Origin: Adineta steineri
Lineage: Eukaryota; Rotifera; Eurotatoria; Adinetida; Adinetidae
Reading direction: 5' to 3'
Length of the DNA stretch: 64,000 nucleotides
NCBI GenBank assembly: GCA_905250115.1
Contig: CAJNOI010000219.1
Span: 16,960-80,959 of the forward strand
Every line of letters starts with the position of its first letter. Within the stretch, counting starts at the first letter, position 1. The notes under the pieces were generated by a model. That model had not been told where the DNA came from and searched no databases. It saw only the letters and a program-made list of their open reading frames with translations. The position numbers were made by a program, and so were the translations under genes. Shown piece after piece: positions 24,331 to 33,139 of the stretch.

Positions 24331-25311
24331 CAAGCTCAACTTCACCATTGAGAATAATTCAAATGATCCTCTTCTATACAGAGAAAAGCTAGGGAGGCGT
24401 GTACCTTTTACTGTTGCACGGTAGAATTATATAAGTAAGTTAATAAATGCTATTGCTTAGTAAACAATGCTTATTTAAAATAACAGAAAAGAATATCTTA
24501 TACTGAGTTCACAAGAAGATTTCTTAAATCTTCGGAGTCAAACGGCAGTCTGGTATCAGAACTCCTTCAGAATAAAAAACAGTCTTGAATCGTGCATTTT
24601 GCGAAACTAGAGACTGAATTGCAATAGGTTTTGATTACGAAACCCTTTTATTCACTCTTGAAAAATAGGTTTGTACGAAACCTAGACCACGAAACCATTT
24701 TTCATGTAGGTTTGACCATAGTATGGTACGGAATCTCGATCATACGAAACCAAAAAAAGGTTTCGAATTCGTTACAAACATAGAAACCTTTTTTTAGTTT
24801 CGTATAAACCCTTTTTTGTTTTCAGTGTGGACGGTGGAGACGAGAGTTCAAAGGTCAAAAAAACATCGAAATTAATTTTTTTACGTTTTTTATTTGTTTT
24901 TCCAGTAAAGGTGTAGAAAATGGATTTCTACGAGAAAGAGCTAAGCGAGTCCTCGGAGAAGCGTTACTTGTTTTATTTTTGTTTTTTTAAATTTAATGAT
25001 TTCACATAAGATTCTAATTTATCTTCCCTCATTTTTATAATAATAAAAATATCATCTACGTAGCTAAATAATCTATCTTTAATTTCATGTAATGTATTAT
25101 CAATAAAATCATGCATATATATATATATCTGCTAACAATGGAGATAAAACATTACCCGTCGCTAATCCTTTAACTTGTCTATAAAAATTATTATTAAAAC
25201 AAAATAACTATGACTTAAACATAATTCTAATAAATTTCTTAAATCAGTTGTTGTCGAATTTTATTAACAAAATATTTCTGTTTTCATTATTCTTTTTAAA
25301 ACAATATCAAT

Positions 25312-25470
25312 TGATTTATAATTTTCTTTTTCTTTTATTTGGCATGTGTCATATGATAGCCCGACGAAGAAATCACCATAACACGCTCTCGTATCAACAG
25401 AACTGTCTTGTCGTCCTGGTATCATATGATACATGGCAAACAAAAGAAAAAGAAAATTATAAATCATATC
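25312..25470. mobile_element. Small foldback element with about 45-bp near-perfect arms
   Basis: Left arm ataattttctttttctttta + tttggcatgtgtcatatgata, right arm the reverse complement with few changes (tatcatatgatacatggcaaa + caaaagaaaaagaaaattat). The loop of about 55 bp is not symmetrical. Reading frames on both strands start with the same protein sequence because of this symmetry. Confidence 0.65.
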
Positions 25471-25854
25471 ATAATATGTTCGACGAAGATAAACTTTGCT
25501 TATTGCAACGTCAGCACCAAATAATTTTATTCTAATTTTACTTGTTACATTATATTTTAATTAATTTTTATTCAATTTTTAAAATGTCTAAATTCACTTT
25601 CATTTTCCGTGAAATCCAATTGATACAAATTCAATACAAATAATCTATTTAACTATTATTTAATTTAAGTTTTATTTTATTCTCAATTTAATTTAATTTT
25701 TCTTTTAAGTTAGTTTAACTTTTATCCAAATTATTTTACTTCCAAACAGAAATTTTGTAGTATTTTCAATTTAATTTTTAACTTTAATTAATTGTAATTA
25801 GTTTAATATCAGTCAAAAGAACAAACTTATTCAATAACATTACATCCGGATTAC

Positions 25855-25892
25855 TCGGTTGAAGAACGTTATTAAAGTTCGAAACGTCAGTT
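25855..25892 (+). ncRNA. Hammerhead-ribozyme-like core of Penelope-element type
   Basis: Order of elements: (t)tgaaga, then stem II gaac / loop gttattaaa / gttc, then gaaa, c, gtc. This matches the minimal hammerhead core (CUGANGA - stem II - GAAA - NUH) with almost no stem III, as reported for ribozymes in Penelope-like elements. The first core base is T where C is canonical, which would weaken or abolish cleavage. Orientation is plus, opposite to the neighbouring retroelement coding strand. Confidence 0.45.
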
Positions 25893-26054
25893 ACTATTTA
25901 TGTTATAATATTTCATTTATCTTATTTGTTTACACTTTATTATTAAACTATCAAAATATATATTAAGTTTTTATTTTTATTTAATATATTATGAGTATTT
26001 ATTGAAAAACAAAAGAAAAAGGAAGAGATAAAAACTATTATTAAAACTGTGATC

Positions 26055-26268
26055 AGGAATCATGGAGAGTAGAGTTGGAATCAGCTCTTAAGCGAATCGG
26101 GAAAGCAAATACTTAGATTTTTTCGGTTTTTTGCATTTTTGGGGGGTAAGGGATGGTCTGAGCGAGGAAGTTCATTAGTAAGCAAGATAGAGCTCGTCGA
26201 GTTCTACTTAGAATCATGGAGAGTAGAGTTGGAATCAGCTCATAGGCGAATCAGGAAAGAAAATACTC
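26055..26268. repeat. Direct repeat pair, about 55 bp each, 155 bp apart
   Basis: aatcatggagagtagagttg... at about 26057-26110 and again at 26212-26266, differing at a few bases. The intervening sequence includes gatagagctcgtcgagttct, a relative of the hairpin in the segmental duplications. Function unknown; no coding frame. Confidence 0.6.
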
Positions 26269-27119
26269 GAATCGGGAGCTAAGATATCCTACGTCTATTT
26301 TTCTATAATATCACACATATTCGTACATAGAATCTGTCACGTATATAAATATATATAAATATTAGTAGCTCGAAACTCGAAAAAAATGTCTCTTGAAAAA
26401 ATGTCTTAATAGTATAACAATGTCTTTTAAGTTATTTTAAAATTGTTGCTTAACAAGAGATCCAATATTATTGTAAATTTCTCTCTTTAAAATCCAATTT
26501 GTTGTAACAATGTCTCTCCCTCTATTATTTCAATTTATTCTAATTTTGATGTAAATGCTCCTCCCAAAACATCTTCAACCAATATAACAATATACCTCCT
26601 TGAATTTTTTTGTAAATTTATCGTGTTGAAAATTACAAGATTAATCACTATTCTTCTCTATTAATATCATTATTTATAATATTTCTTACATTAAAATTAC
26701 TATTTATAATATCTTTTGTATTAATATTATTGTTTGTAATATCTTCTGCATTAGTATCATCACTACATTAATAACCTCAATTAAAATCATTTTATTATAA
26801 CATTTATAAAAATTCTCTTCACATATCGCTTGAAAAGAAATTCGAAAGGTCTCGCGTATTATATATTTATTTATTGTTAAAAATGTTTATTATTCTCTTT
26901 TCCCCTTTGTTTCTCTTCCTTTCCTTTACAATTATTAAACAAGTATTTATATTTACATTTGTTTAATTTCTTCTTAAAATAAAAAATAATTAAAAATATC
27001 TTTCTCTTTTTTGTTTCCTTCTTTTTGTTTTTGCTTTTTTCGCTGAAAATCTTATTTATTCTCATAATCAGTGTTGACTTGAATTTATATAAGAAAGGTG
27101 TGCGAGAAAAAGATAAAAC

Positions 27120-28500
27120 TATGTAACAGATACACTAAAATTAGTTGATATTAGTAATGAAAAGACATTTCTATATAAAAGTTAACCGGAAAATTTCACG
27201 GTACGCTGCAAGTAACTTTCCGACTTTGAGGACGTTTGATAGAACTCATCGAGTTCTATTTGGCACACCACATTTTATAACTGACATAAGTCATTGAGCG
27301 AATTGATTTCAAATATATTCGAAGCGGTCGCTAACGTTTCTTACATCAAAAATTGTAGTTTATATATAGGTCATACTTAACATGTTTATCATTATCAACA
27401 ACTTCATAACTGGTGTAACATAGAGAATCAATTGCAATGACTACTGTAGATGACTCGTGGAAGAATCAGAAGTTCCAGTCTAACTTTAAATTTTATTTTA
27501 TTTCATTTATTTTCATTTCAATATAATTAATAATTAGTTTTACTATGTTTTACATTAATATAAATAGTTTCATCTTTTTATATTTATTTTATTATTATTG
27601 TATAAATGTAAATAAAATCTTCAATCTATTGATAAATAATTTATTAATATGAAAACTAACTACTTTAAAATAATGGCAAAAAGAAAAGAAAAGAAAATTA
27701 TTGTTACTCTTAAATAAATTGAATATAAATAATATAATAAAGAAAAAAGGTTAAAGGAAAAAAAAATGTACGATAAAAGTTGTTTTTTGAATGTCTTATT
27801 GAAATTATTAATCACCATAAAATAATGATATTTCTAGAGATTAATAAAATTTTCGACGTGTTTTTTGATAAATAAACCATCGATTGAGTTGTGATGAGCT
27901 AGTACTTGGGTTTGTTGAAGAAGTAGATAATTGAACAACATATTCAGTAGATCTATCAAGATCGTTATGCCAGTTTAACATATCTGTCATTGCATAACCA
28001 CTACATTTCGAATCACCATTACATTGAGTAATTGCAGCGCTTAATGGAAGAATACAATAACCACCAGATATTGTTGCATTTGGACATTGATAACTCTGAT
28101 CATTATATGTGTTAAGTGCTGTTGTATTCAAATCATATGTATATGCATTACAATTAGAACTAGAATAAAAAGAGATTAGATTAAATTTTTGTATAAGAGT
28201 AACACATACTTTAATTATAATGCTGCACGAAGTTGAAATAAGTTCTTTTTCTTCACTATCTAAATCTAAAGCAGGTCATCATCTTGAATAAGATAATCTT
28301 CTTGAATCAACAGCTGTTGCAATAAAAACAGTTAGGACTAAAATCGCTAGGATGATTTTCATTGTTTTTATCTAAATATTCTTAACACAAAAACAAAAAT
28401 AGTTAATATTTATATATGAAATAATAATGACTTGCTCAGATAAAAATTTCTTGTTGATGATTGTATCAATATGATATTAATGTTTATTCTACTATTTAGC
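27120..28500. repeat. Segmental duplication, copy B
   Basis: Same order and orientation as 10340-11700, with scattered substitutions and small indels. It holds the broken Cys-rich gene. Similarity stops at about 28497, where copy A continues toward its N gap. Confidence 0.8.
27841..28363 (-). pseudogene. Small secreted Cys-rich protein, broken copy
   Basis: Paralogue of the gene at 11.1-11.6 kb. Exon 2 is open (LNTYNDQSYQCPNATISGGY, SKCSGYAMTDML, ending NRWFIYQKTRRKFY). Exon 1 keeps the signal peptide (MKIILAILVLTVFIATAVDS) but two consecutive TGA codons follow SYSR near 28279-28284, and a 1-base loss comes further on. Also, the last Cys of copy A (QKTCWKFY) is Arg here. Translation could only start inside exon 2, without a signal peptide. 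Recently inactivated copy. Confidence 0.75.
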
Positions 28501-29668
28501 TACTGTTTATATACCCAACTTTTTATGGCGATCTCTTATTGTCTAATACAAATGAAGCGTAAAAAAATAGAAAGGCCACTTTATTGCTGGTTTGTATGAT
28601 TTTTTTTAGGTAGTGTTTATTTTGTTATCCCTCCAAATCATCGGTTTACTTTTGTCTCTATCTCTACCTCCTCTGCCTAACATAGATTATTATGGTCATG
28701 ATTAGTTTCTAAACGGTTGTTTTTATGTTAAAATGTACTATTAAAACATATGATATGAATGAAGTGGCTAGTCCGTCTTACAAGGCGTTACCCCCGTTAT
28801 GTTATATGTTTGTTATTTAGAATAAAAAATAAAGAAGAGAAAAAGCGTGATCAACAACGCTTTCATCTTGTGAAAATTATGTTTTTTTTCTAACTTATGA
28901 AAATATTTAACAAATAAATATAAAATAAAAATGAAGAATTAGAATCGAATGAAATAATTAAAGATAAAGGAAATAGTATAATGAAAATCTTCATTTAAGT
29001 TTTATTTTAATAACTATTTTTGTAATAATATTATTTTATATGTATTAAATAATTTACACGAAGTTTATTATACTCAAGACGTTTTTTTTATCTAGAAAAC
29101 TGATTTTAAGTAAAAAATAAATGTAATTAATCTTTTATAGAAATATTTTTTTTTATTAAATTGTTATTGATCAAAGTTTATTATTCATATTAATTTAAAT
29201 AATATTGAAAATATGAAAAATAATTCTAATGGATTAAATTATTAAAAAAATAAATAATTAGTTATTTTAAAGTAGTAGGTATTGAACACAGTTTACACTA
29301 CTATTTCTGTTTCATACCAAATAAAACGATATATTTTGAAAATTAACCATCGATCAAGTTTATAAATGTTTAAAATTAAACCTGTTTCTTTTATTATACC
29401 GACAAAGAAAAAAACAAATTTTACGTTGTCATTATAGGATTGATGATATACGTCGTTACTCTTTAGATTTATCTCTAATCAAGTGTATCGGCTTTATGTT
29501 TTTTCACGGCGCATATAGAATCAAAACATGTTGTATTTGATGATTCTATTTTACTATAACGTTCAATAAGTATGTAAAAGTGAGAATATTCGTATTGAAA
29601 CACAATCATGCATACATATTACTTTAACTATTTATCTGCATATTCGATCAATAAGTAGAGTCTACAAG
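28501..29668. other. Intergenic, no gene seen
   Basis: About 1.2 kb of AT-rich sequence with poly-A/T runs. No supported coding frame, tRNA or obvious repeat. Confidence 0.5.
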
Positions 29669-30115
29669 ATGGACATTATTCAAATAATAGCTTATTTACT
29701 TTTTATCTCAACATTCTTAACAATATGTTGCAATGAGCAAAAAATGGACGAATATATGGATAACATTAGTTTTGATGATAATCGCTGAAACTATGTACGA
29801 AAATATCTCCAACAATTTGTCGATAAATGTGTTTCTAGTAAATCATTTTGTCCAAGTTTCGTGACATGTACATATAAATGTGATATACATAAACTATATG
29901 ATCGTCGCACTTCTTGTGGTTTAATTTGTTATAATGGCAAATGGGTAGAAAAACTTGGTGCTACTGATATTTGTCAACTAAATTCTAAGCGTTGTGATGC
30001 TAGTGCTTCAACTTTTTGTTCTGATCGTACATATATTATTGTTGATATTCGTGCAAATGCCTATTTATTATGTATTGTATTAATCTTAATGGTTGTGTTT
30101 GTATTGGTGATGTAG
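29669..30115 (+). pseudogene. Small Cys-rich secreted/anchored protein with internal TGA
   Basis: Reads in one frame from ATG at 29669 to the stop at 30113-30115 (149 codons) except for a TGA at 29786-29788 (codon 40). Signal peptide MDIIQIIAYLLFISTFLTIC, a short acidic linker, then after the TGA a Cys-rich body (KCVSSKSFCPSFVTCTYKC, SCGLICYNGKW, DICQLNSKRCDASASTFC) and a hydrophobic C-terminus (YLLCIVLILMVVFVLVM) that could be a TM helix or GPI signal. The unbroken frame on both sides suggests a single nonsense change (TGG to TGA would do), an allele-specific stop, or a sequencing error. Family not recognised. Confidence 0.5.
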
Positions 30116-30755
30116 CTACTAATACTTGACAATATTATTGTCTTAAAATGTTATAATACACAATAACACTGATCAACAATATTATTGTATCAAGAGAACT
30201 TTATTTATTTTCGACATATATCTATTTTTCTTTAAAGAGTTTCTTTTTTTCAAAAGTTTGACAAAGCTGTTAACAATTTGAAATATTTTCTTTTTCAGAA
30301 CTCTTTGTTTATTATATCAAGTATAAAAATAGTTCATAGCTTTATAAGAAAATCATTCCTTTTAATTTTATTATTATTTTGTGTTAGAATTTTTTTATAT
30401 ATACGTACATACAAAAAACTAAAATAAATGAAGATTTATAAAAGACTAATTTATAAAATAAATAGAGATAACTATAATGAAGAAAGATTAATTTATCAAG
30501 TATGAATAAATATTAGAAGAAAATTACTTAAAACACAAACAACATTTGAGAATTAACAAAATTAAAAATAATATTGTGATTAATAAGAAACTATCAATGT
30601 ACTTATAAGATGAGTATATTGATTTCAGAAATTTGGTTGAAAATAAAAATAACAAATTTATAAATAAATGATAGATGTGTATGTACATGCACGGCGGGTA
30701 TGTTCATACAATAATATAGAAGAAATAGTGACGGATGAAATCCGACTCACACCCA
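30116..30755. other. Intergenic, no gene seen
   Basis: AT-rich spacer of about 640 bp between the Cys-rich gene and the Gly/Tyr-rich gene on the other strand. Confidence 0.5.
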
Positions 30756-31292
30756 TTAATGATACGGGTTGTTTTGAGGTCTTGCGCTTGGAAAATACCC
30801 AATGCAATACTCTATCATTGATGTTGTTGCATCTGGATCGACGTCATCTGCGCCTGCAGTACCACCAGCACCAGCAACATCGGTGGTATATCCGCCTGTA
30901 CTACAGCCACCACCAGCAGCAGCATTGCTGTTATAGTCGTCTGTACTATAACCACCAGCGCCAGCAGCATTGCTGCTATAACCACCACCAGCAGCAGCAT
31001 TACTGTTATATCCGTCTGTACTATAACCACCAGCACCAGCATCATTGCTATTATATCCACCTGCACTATATCCACCTGCACTATATCCACCTGCACTATA
31101 TCCATCTGCACTATATCCACCAGCAGCAGCAGCATTGCTGTTATATTCAGAAGGTGCGAGACTTTCTGAAGAGGACGATGCGGAGATTTCATAATGTGAT
31201 GGCCATTCTGAAGATACGGATGATTCAGATGGTGTTGGACTTTCTGATGATGAGATTGAACCTATTGATGCTTGTTCTTTATTTGAAGCCAT
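30756..31292 (-). CDS. Low-complexity Gly/Tyr/Ala/Ser-rich protein
   Basis: 178 aa starting MASNKEQASIGSISSSES. After a Ser/Glu-rich acidic start comes a repeat region built from GGYSA, GGYNSN and NAAAAGG units (four GGYSA-type units in a row), then a non-repetitive end (TSMIEYCIGYFPSARPQNNPYH). No signal peptide, no fold recognised; likely disordered. Upstream, tatattttag just before the ATG suggests a 5'UTR intron. The same region is open on the other strand, as expected for a GC-rich repeat, but only this strand starts and ends with non-repetitive, protein-like sequence. Expression not shown. Confidence 0.5.
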   Translation of the reverse strand: MASNKEQASIGSISSSESPTPSESSVSSEWPSHYEISASSSSESLAPSEYNSNAAAAGGYSADGYSAGGYSAGGYSAGGYNSNDAGAGGYSTDGYNSNAAAGGGYSSNAAGAGGYSTDDYNSNAAAGGGCSTGGYTTDVAGAGGTAGADDVDPDATTSMIEYCIGYFPSARPQNNPYH

Positions 31293-31348
31293 CACAACTA
31301 AAATATACATAAAATATTGAAAAGAAAGGAGAAGAAAAGTACAGTTAG

Positions 31349-31770
31349 TGCACATTAGAGCCCGTCGGGTCCACACTTTTTCAGACCCGGATCCGATCCG
31401 GACCCGTTCAATAAACTTTTTTAGACCCGGACCCGGACCCAGACCCGAAGACAGGTCCGGGTCCAAACTGGATCCGATCCTGATGAGCACTAGCCTGAAC
31501 TCGAACTGTACTTTTAGACTCTCAGTAAATTTTTCTACTTGAAATCTGATAGTTGCTTCGAAAATAGTTTTGTTGTTGTTTTTTCTATTATTTTTATAAA
31601 TAAATCCAAGACTTTTTGAATGAAATGAATAAAAAATTCAAAAAATTCAAAAATAATTTTATTTCGATAACATATTTCTTTCGGTTTGGGTCCGGTCAGT
31701 AAAAGCTTTGATACCCGGATCCGGTAAAAACAAAATTTTCAGACCTAGACCCGACGTGCTCTAATGCACA
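31349..31770. mobile_element. MITE with TIR, 6-bp target duplication and acccgg array
   Basis: Element 31355-31764 (410 bp) between copies of TGCACA (31349-31354 and 31765-31770). Ends ttagagcccgtcgggt and the reverse complement of acccgacgtgctctaa match at 14 of 16 positions. Both subterminal zones contain arrays of acccggacccgg/gatccgg. A relative in design lies at 42.5 kb. Confidence 0.75.
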
Positions 31771-32351
31771 TATACAGGTTTAATTTCTTCTTTTTCAAAA
31801 TATTCCTGTGTGGTACATGCAGAATTATCTTTTTAGAATCGTCATAGTTATAAAAATAAAAGAATAAAATAAGTTTTTTTGATCTTGCGAAATGAAAAAG
31901 AATTCTATACGCAAAGTTTCTTCAAATTTTGTTAGAAAGATATTATAAAATGTCTTTAATGTGATAACAAGTCGAAAAAAAAGATTTCTAATATACACTC
32001 AACTACTTAGCAAAGATAATTTGTAGCTGATGTGAGATCATTGAAAACAAACATTTCATGTTCGTAAAGACAGTATAACTTACGTATCTTTTTAGTTAAG
32101 CAGCTGTATATTTGAAATAATATATAAAAAAAACTTGCATACATAGATATACATGATGTATTTATACTCAAAAAAAATAACTTCAAATAAAATATAACAT
32201 ATTTGCAAGCATACCAACAGAAGGCGGTATCATAGAAAATCGAAATATTTTCCTTAGAGAATTAATATGTGGGAGAAATACTTGTTGAAATGTCTGTTTT
32301 ATCTGAGATGGAATGAATAAATAAATATCATACAAATTATTTGTTTTGTAC

Positions 32352-32548
32352 ATTTTAAACAGACGTGCAGAATCTTCCTCGTGCGCACCCGTGCGGGGAG
32401 GGACATTTTGTTAAAGTTGCATTTTTCGGGGAAATTTTTGAAGATTCTGGGGGATTTTCAAAATTTACTTCGGGGAAGTTTTTGAAAAAATTTTTCCGGG
32501 GAGGGAAATTTTTGATTTTTGGGAAGATTCTGCACCTCTGATTTTAAA
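32352..32548. mobile_element. hAT-type MITE with 8-bp target duplication
   Basis: Element 32360-32540 (181 bp). TIRs cagacgtgcagaatcttcc and, inverted, cagaggtgcagaatcttcc differ at one base. It is flanked by the 8-bp duplication ATTTTAAA (32352-32359; 32541-32548). CAG-type ends plus an 8-bp duplication are typical of hAT elements. No coding capacity. Confidence 0.85.
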
Positions 32549-33139
32549 GATAAATAATGACATGAAAAAAACAAAAGACATTTTTTGTCACTTATTCAAA
32601 TTTCCTTCTAAATAATAATATAGATAGTTCAACTAAAATAAATGTTTTTATTTATTTTATTTTTCGAATTTAATAAATCTATGAATACAAAACTCTTCTT
32701 AATAACTTTGTACTCGAGATATCTATTAGATATTAATAATTATATGTTCATGAATGTATTTGAAACCCTTTGACGTAAAACTAAACTTTAAGTATTGAAT
32801 ACTAGTATATATTTAAAAAAAACAATCAATTAAACATTGAAATATTATTATAAGTATGAACGTTCAATATTATGATCACCTTTTAATTCAAAGTTCTAAC
32901 ATACTTAAAATAAATTAAAAACTTGTTCATTGTTACTTGTGAATTTCTTCTTTTGAAACATCAACAATCTCTTTTTCAAAATCATTTCTCATCTGGTAAG
33001 TAAAACTTCTTAAATAATCGAATAATAACTTCAGAACAAAATAGAATGGTGAATTCTTTTTATTCAGGTAAAGATTTATTTCCAACAAATGTATCTACTT
33101 TATTTTAACATATAATATACAAATAAATCATTTAAGAGA
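32549..33139. other. Intergenic, no gene seen
   Basis: AT-rich 3' flank of the F-box-like gene, without supported features. Confidence 0.5.

Larger units (their letters stand above)
20875..24827. mobile_element. 3.95-kb terminal-inverted-repeat element (CACTGAAAA...TTTTCAGTG)
   Basis: Left end cactgaaaaacaaaa and right end ttttttgttttcagtg are inverted copies. Both subterminal regions (20890-21130; 24610-24800) are packed with short gaaacc/aggtttcg motifs in both orientations. The flanks give a possible 2-bp TG duplication, ambiguous because the target is a TG run. CACTG ends recall some cut-and-paste DNA transposons, but I see no recognisable transposase inside; it carries an intron-containing reading frame of unknown function and an intron-like tandem array. 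Confidence 0.6.
20714..24972. mobile_element. Second copy of the 320-bp element, itself interrupted
   Basis: The left 160 bp (20714-20874) and right 145 bp (24828-24972) together match the uninterrupted copy at 17594-17912. The outer borders fall inside the Penelope-like coding sequence. The inner borders fall at the ends of the 3.95-kb CACTG element. The paralogue at 17.6 kb serves as the empty site. Confidence 0.65.
19930..25260 (-). mobile_element. Penelope-like retroelement (RT + GIY-YIG), decayed and split by nested insertion
   Basis: Two minus-strand parts of one element. The RT part is at 25260-24975 and the continuation plus endonuclease at 20713-19930. The RT part has TTDLRNLLELCLSHSYF, FYRQVKGLATGNVLSPLLA and the catalytic YVDDIFII. 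The left part resumes with EFTLEYEENKEINFLHTNV, the expected next RT stretch, then a GIY-YIG-like domain (CSAIYNGETKIGLKDRLKQR, SKVVKHHYIKN, ETNYCNRRKTEAFYSVLTKS). Frameshift before the FYRQ motif and stops in the left part show it is dead. Between the two halves lies 4.26 kb of inserted DNA. Confidence 0.75.

Noticed and set aside
25248..25535. Two overlapping frames on opposite strands with similar N-termini
   Set aside because: Result of the foldback arms, not two related genes.
26877..27065. 62-aa Lys-rich minus-strand frame
   Set aside because: Low-complexity AT sequence without homology or splice context.
28740..28800. Possible tRNA-like stretch (tggctagtccgtcttacaag)
   Set aside because: No cloverleaf with matching arms or a T-loop consensus could be built.
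30668..31312. Plus-strand 214-aa frame rich in His, Tyr, Gln
   Set aside because: Antisense shadow of the Gly/Tyr-rich repeat gene; composition follows the repeat and the ends are not protein-like.
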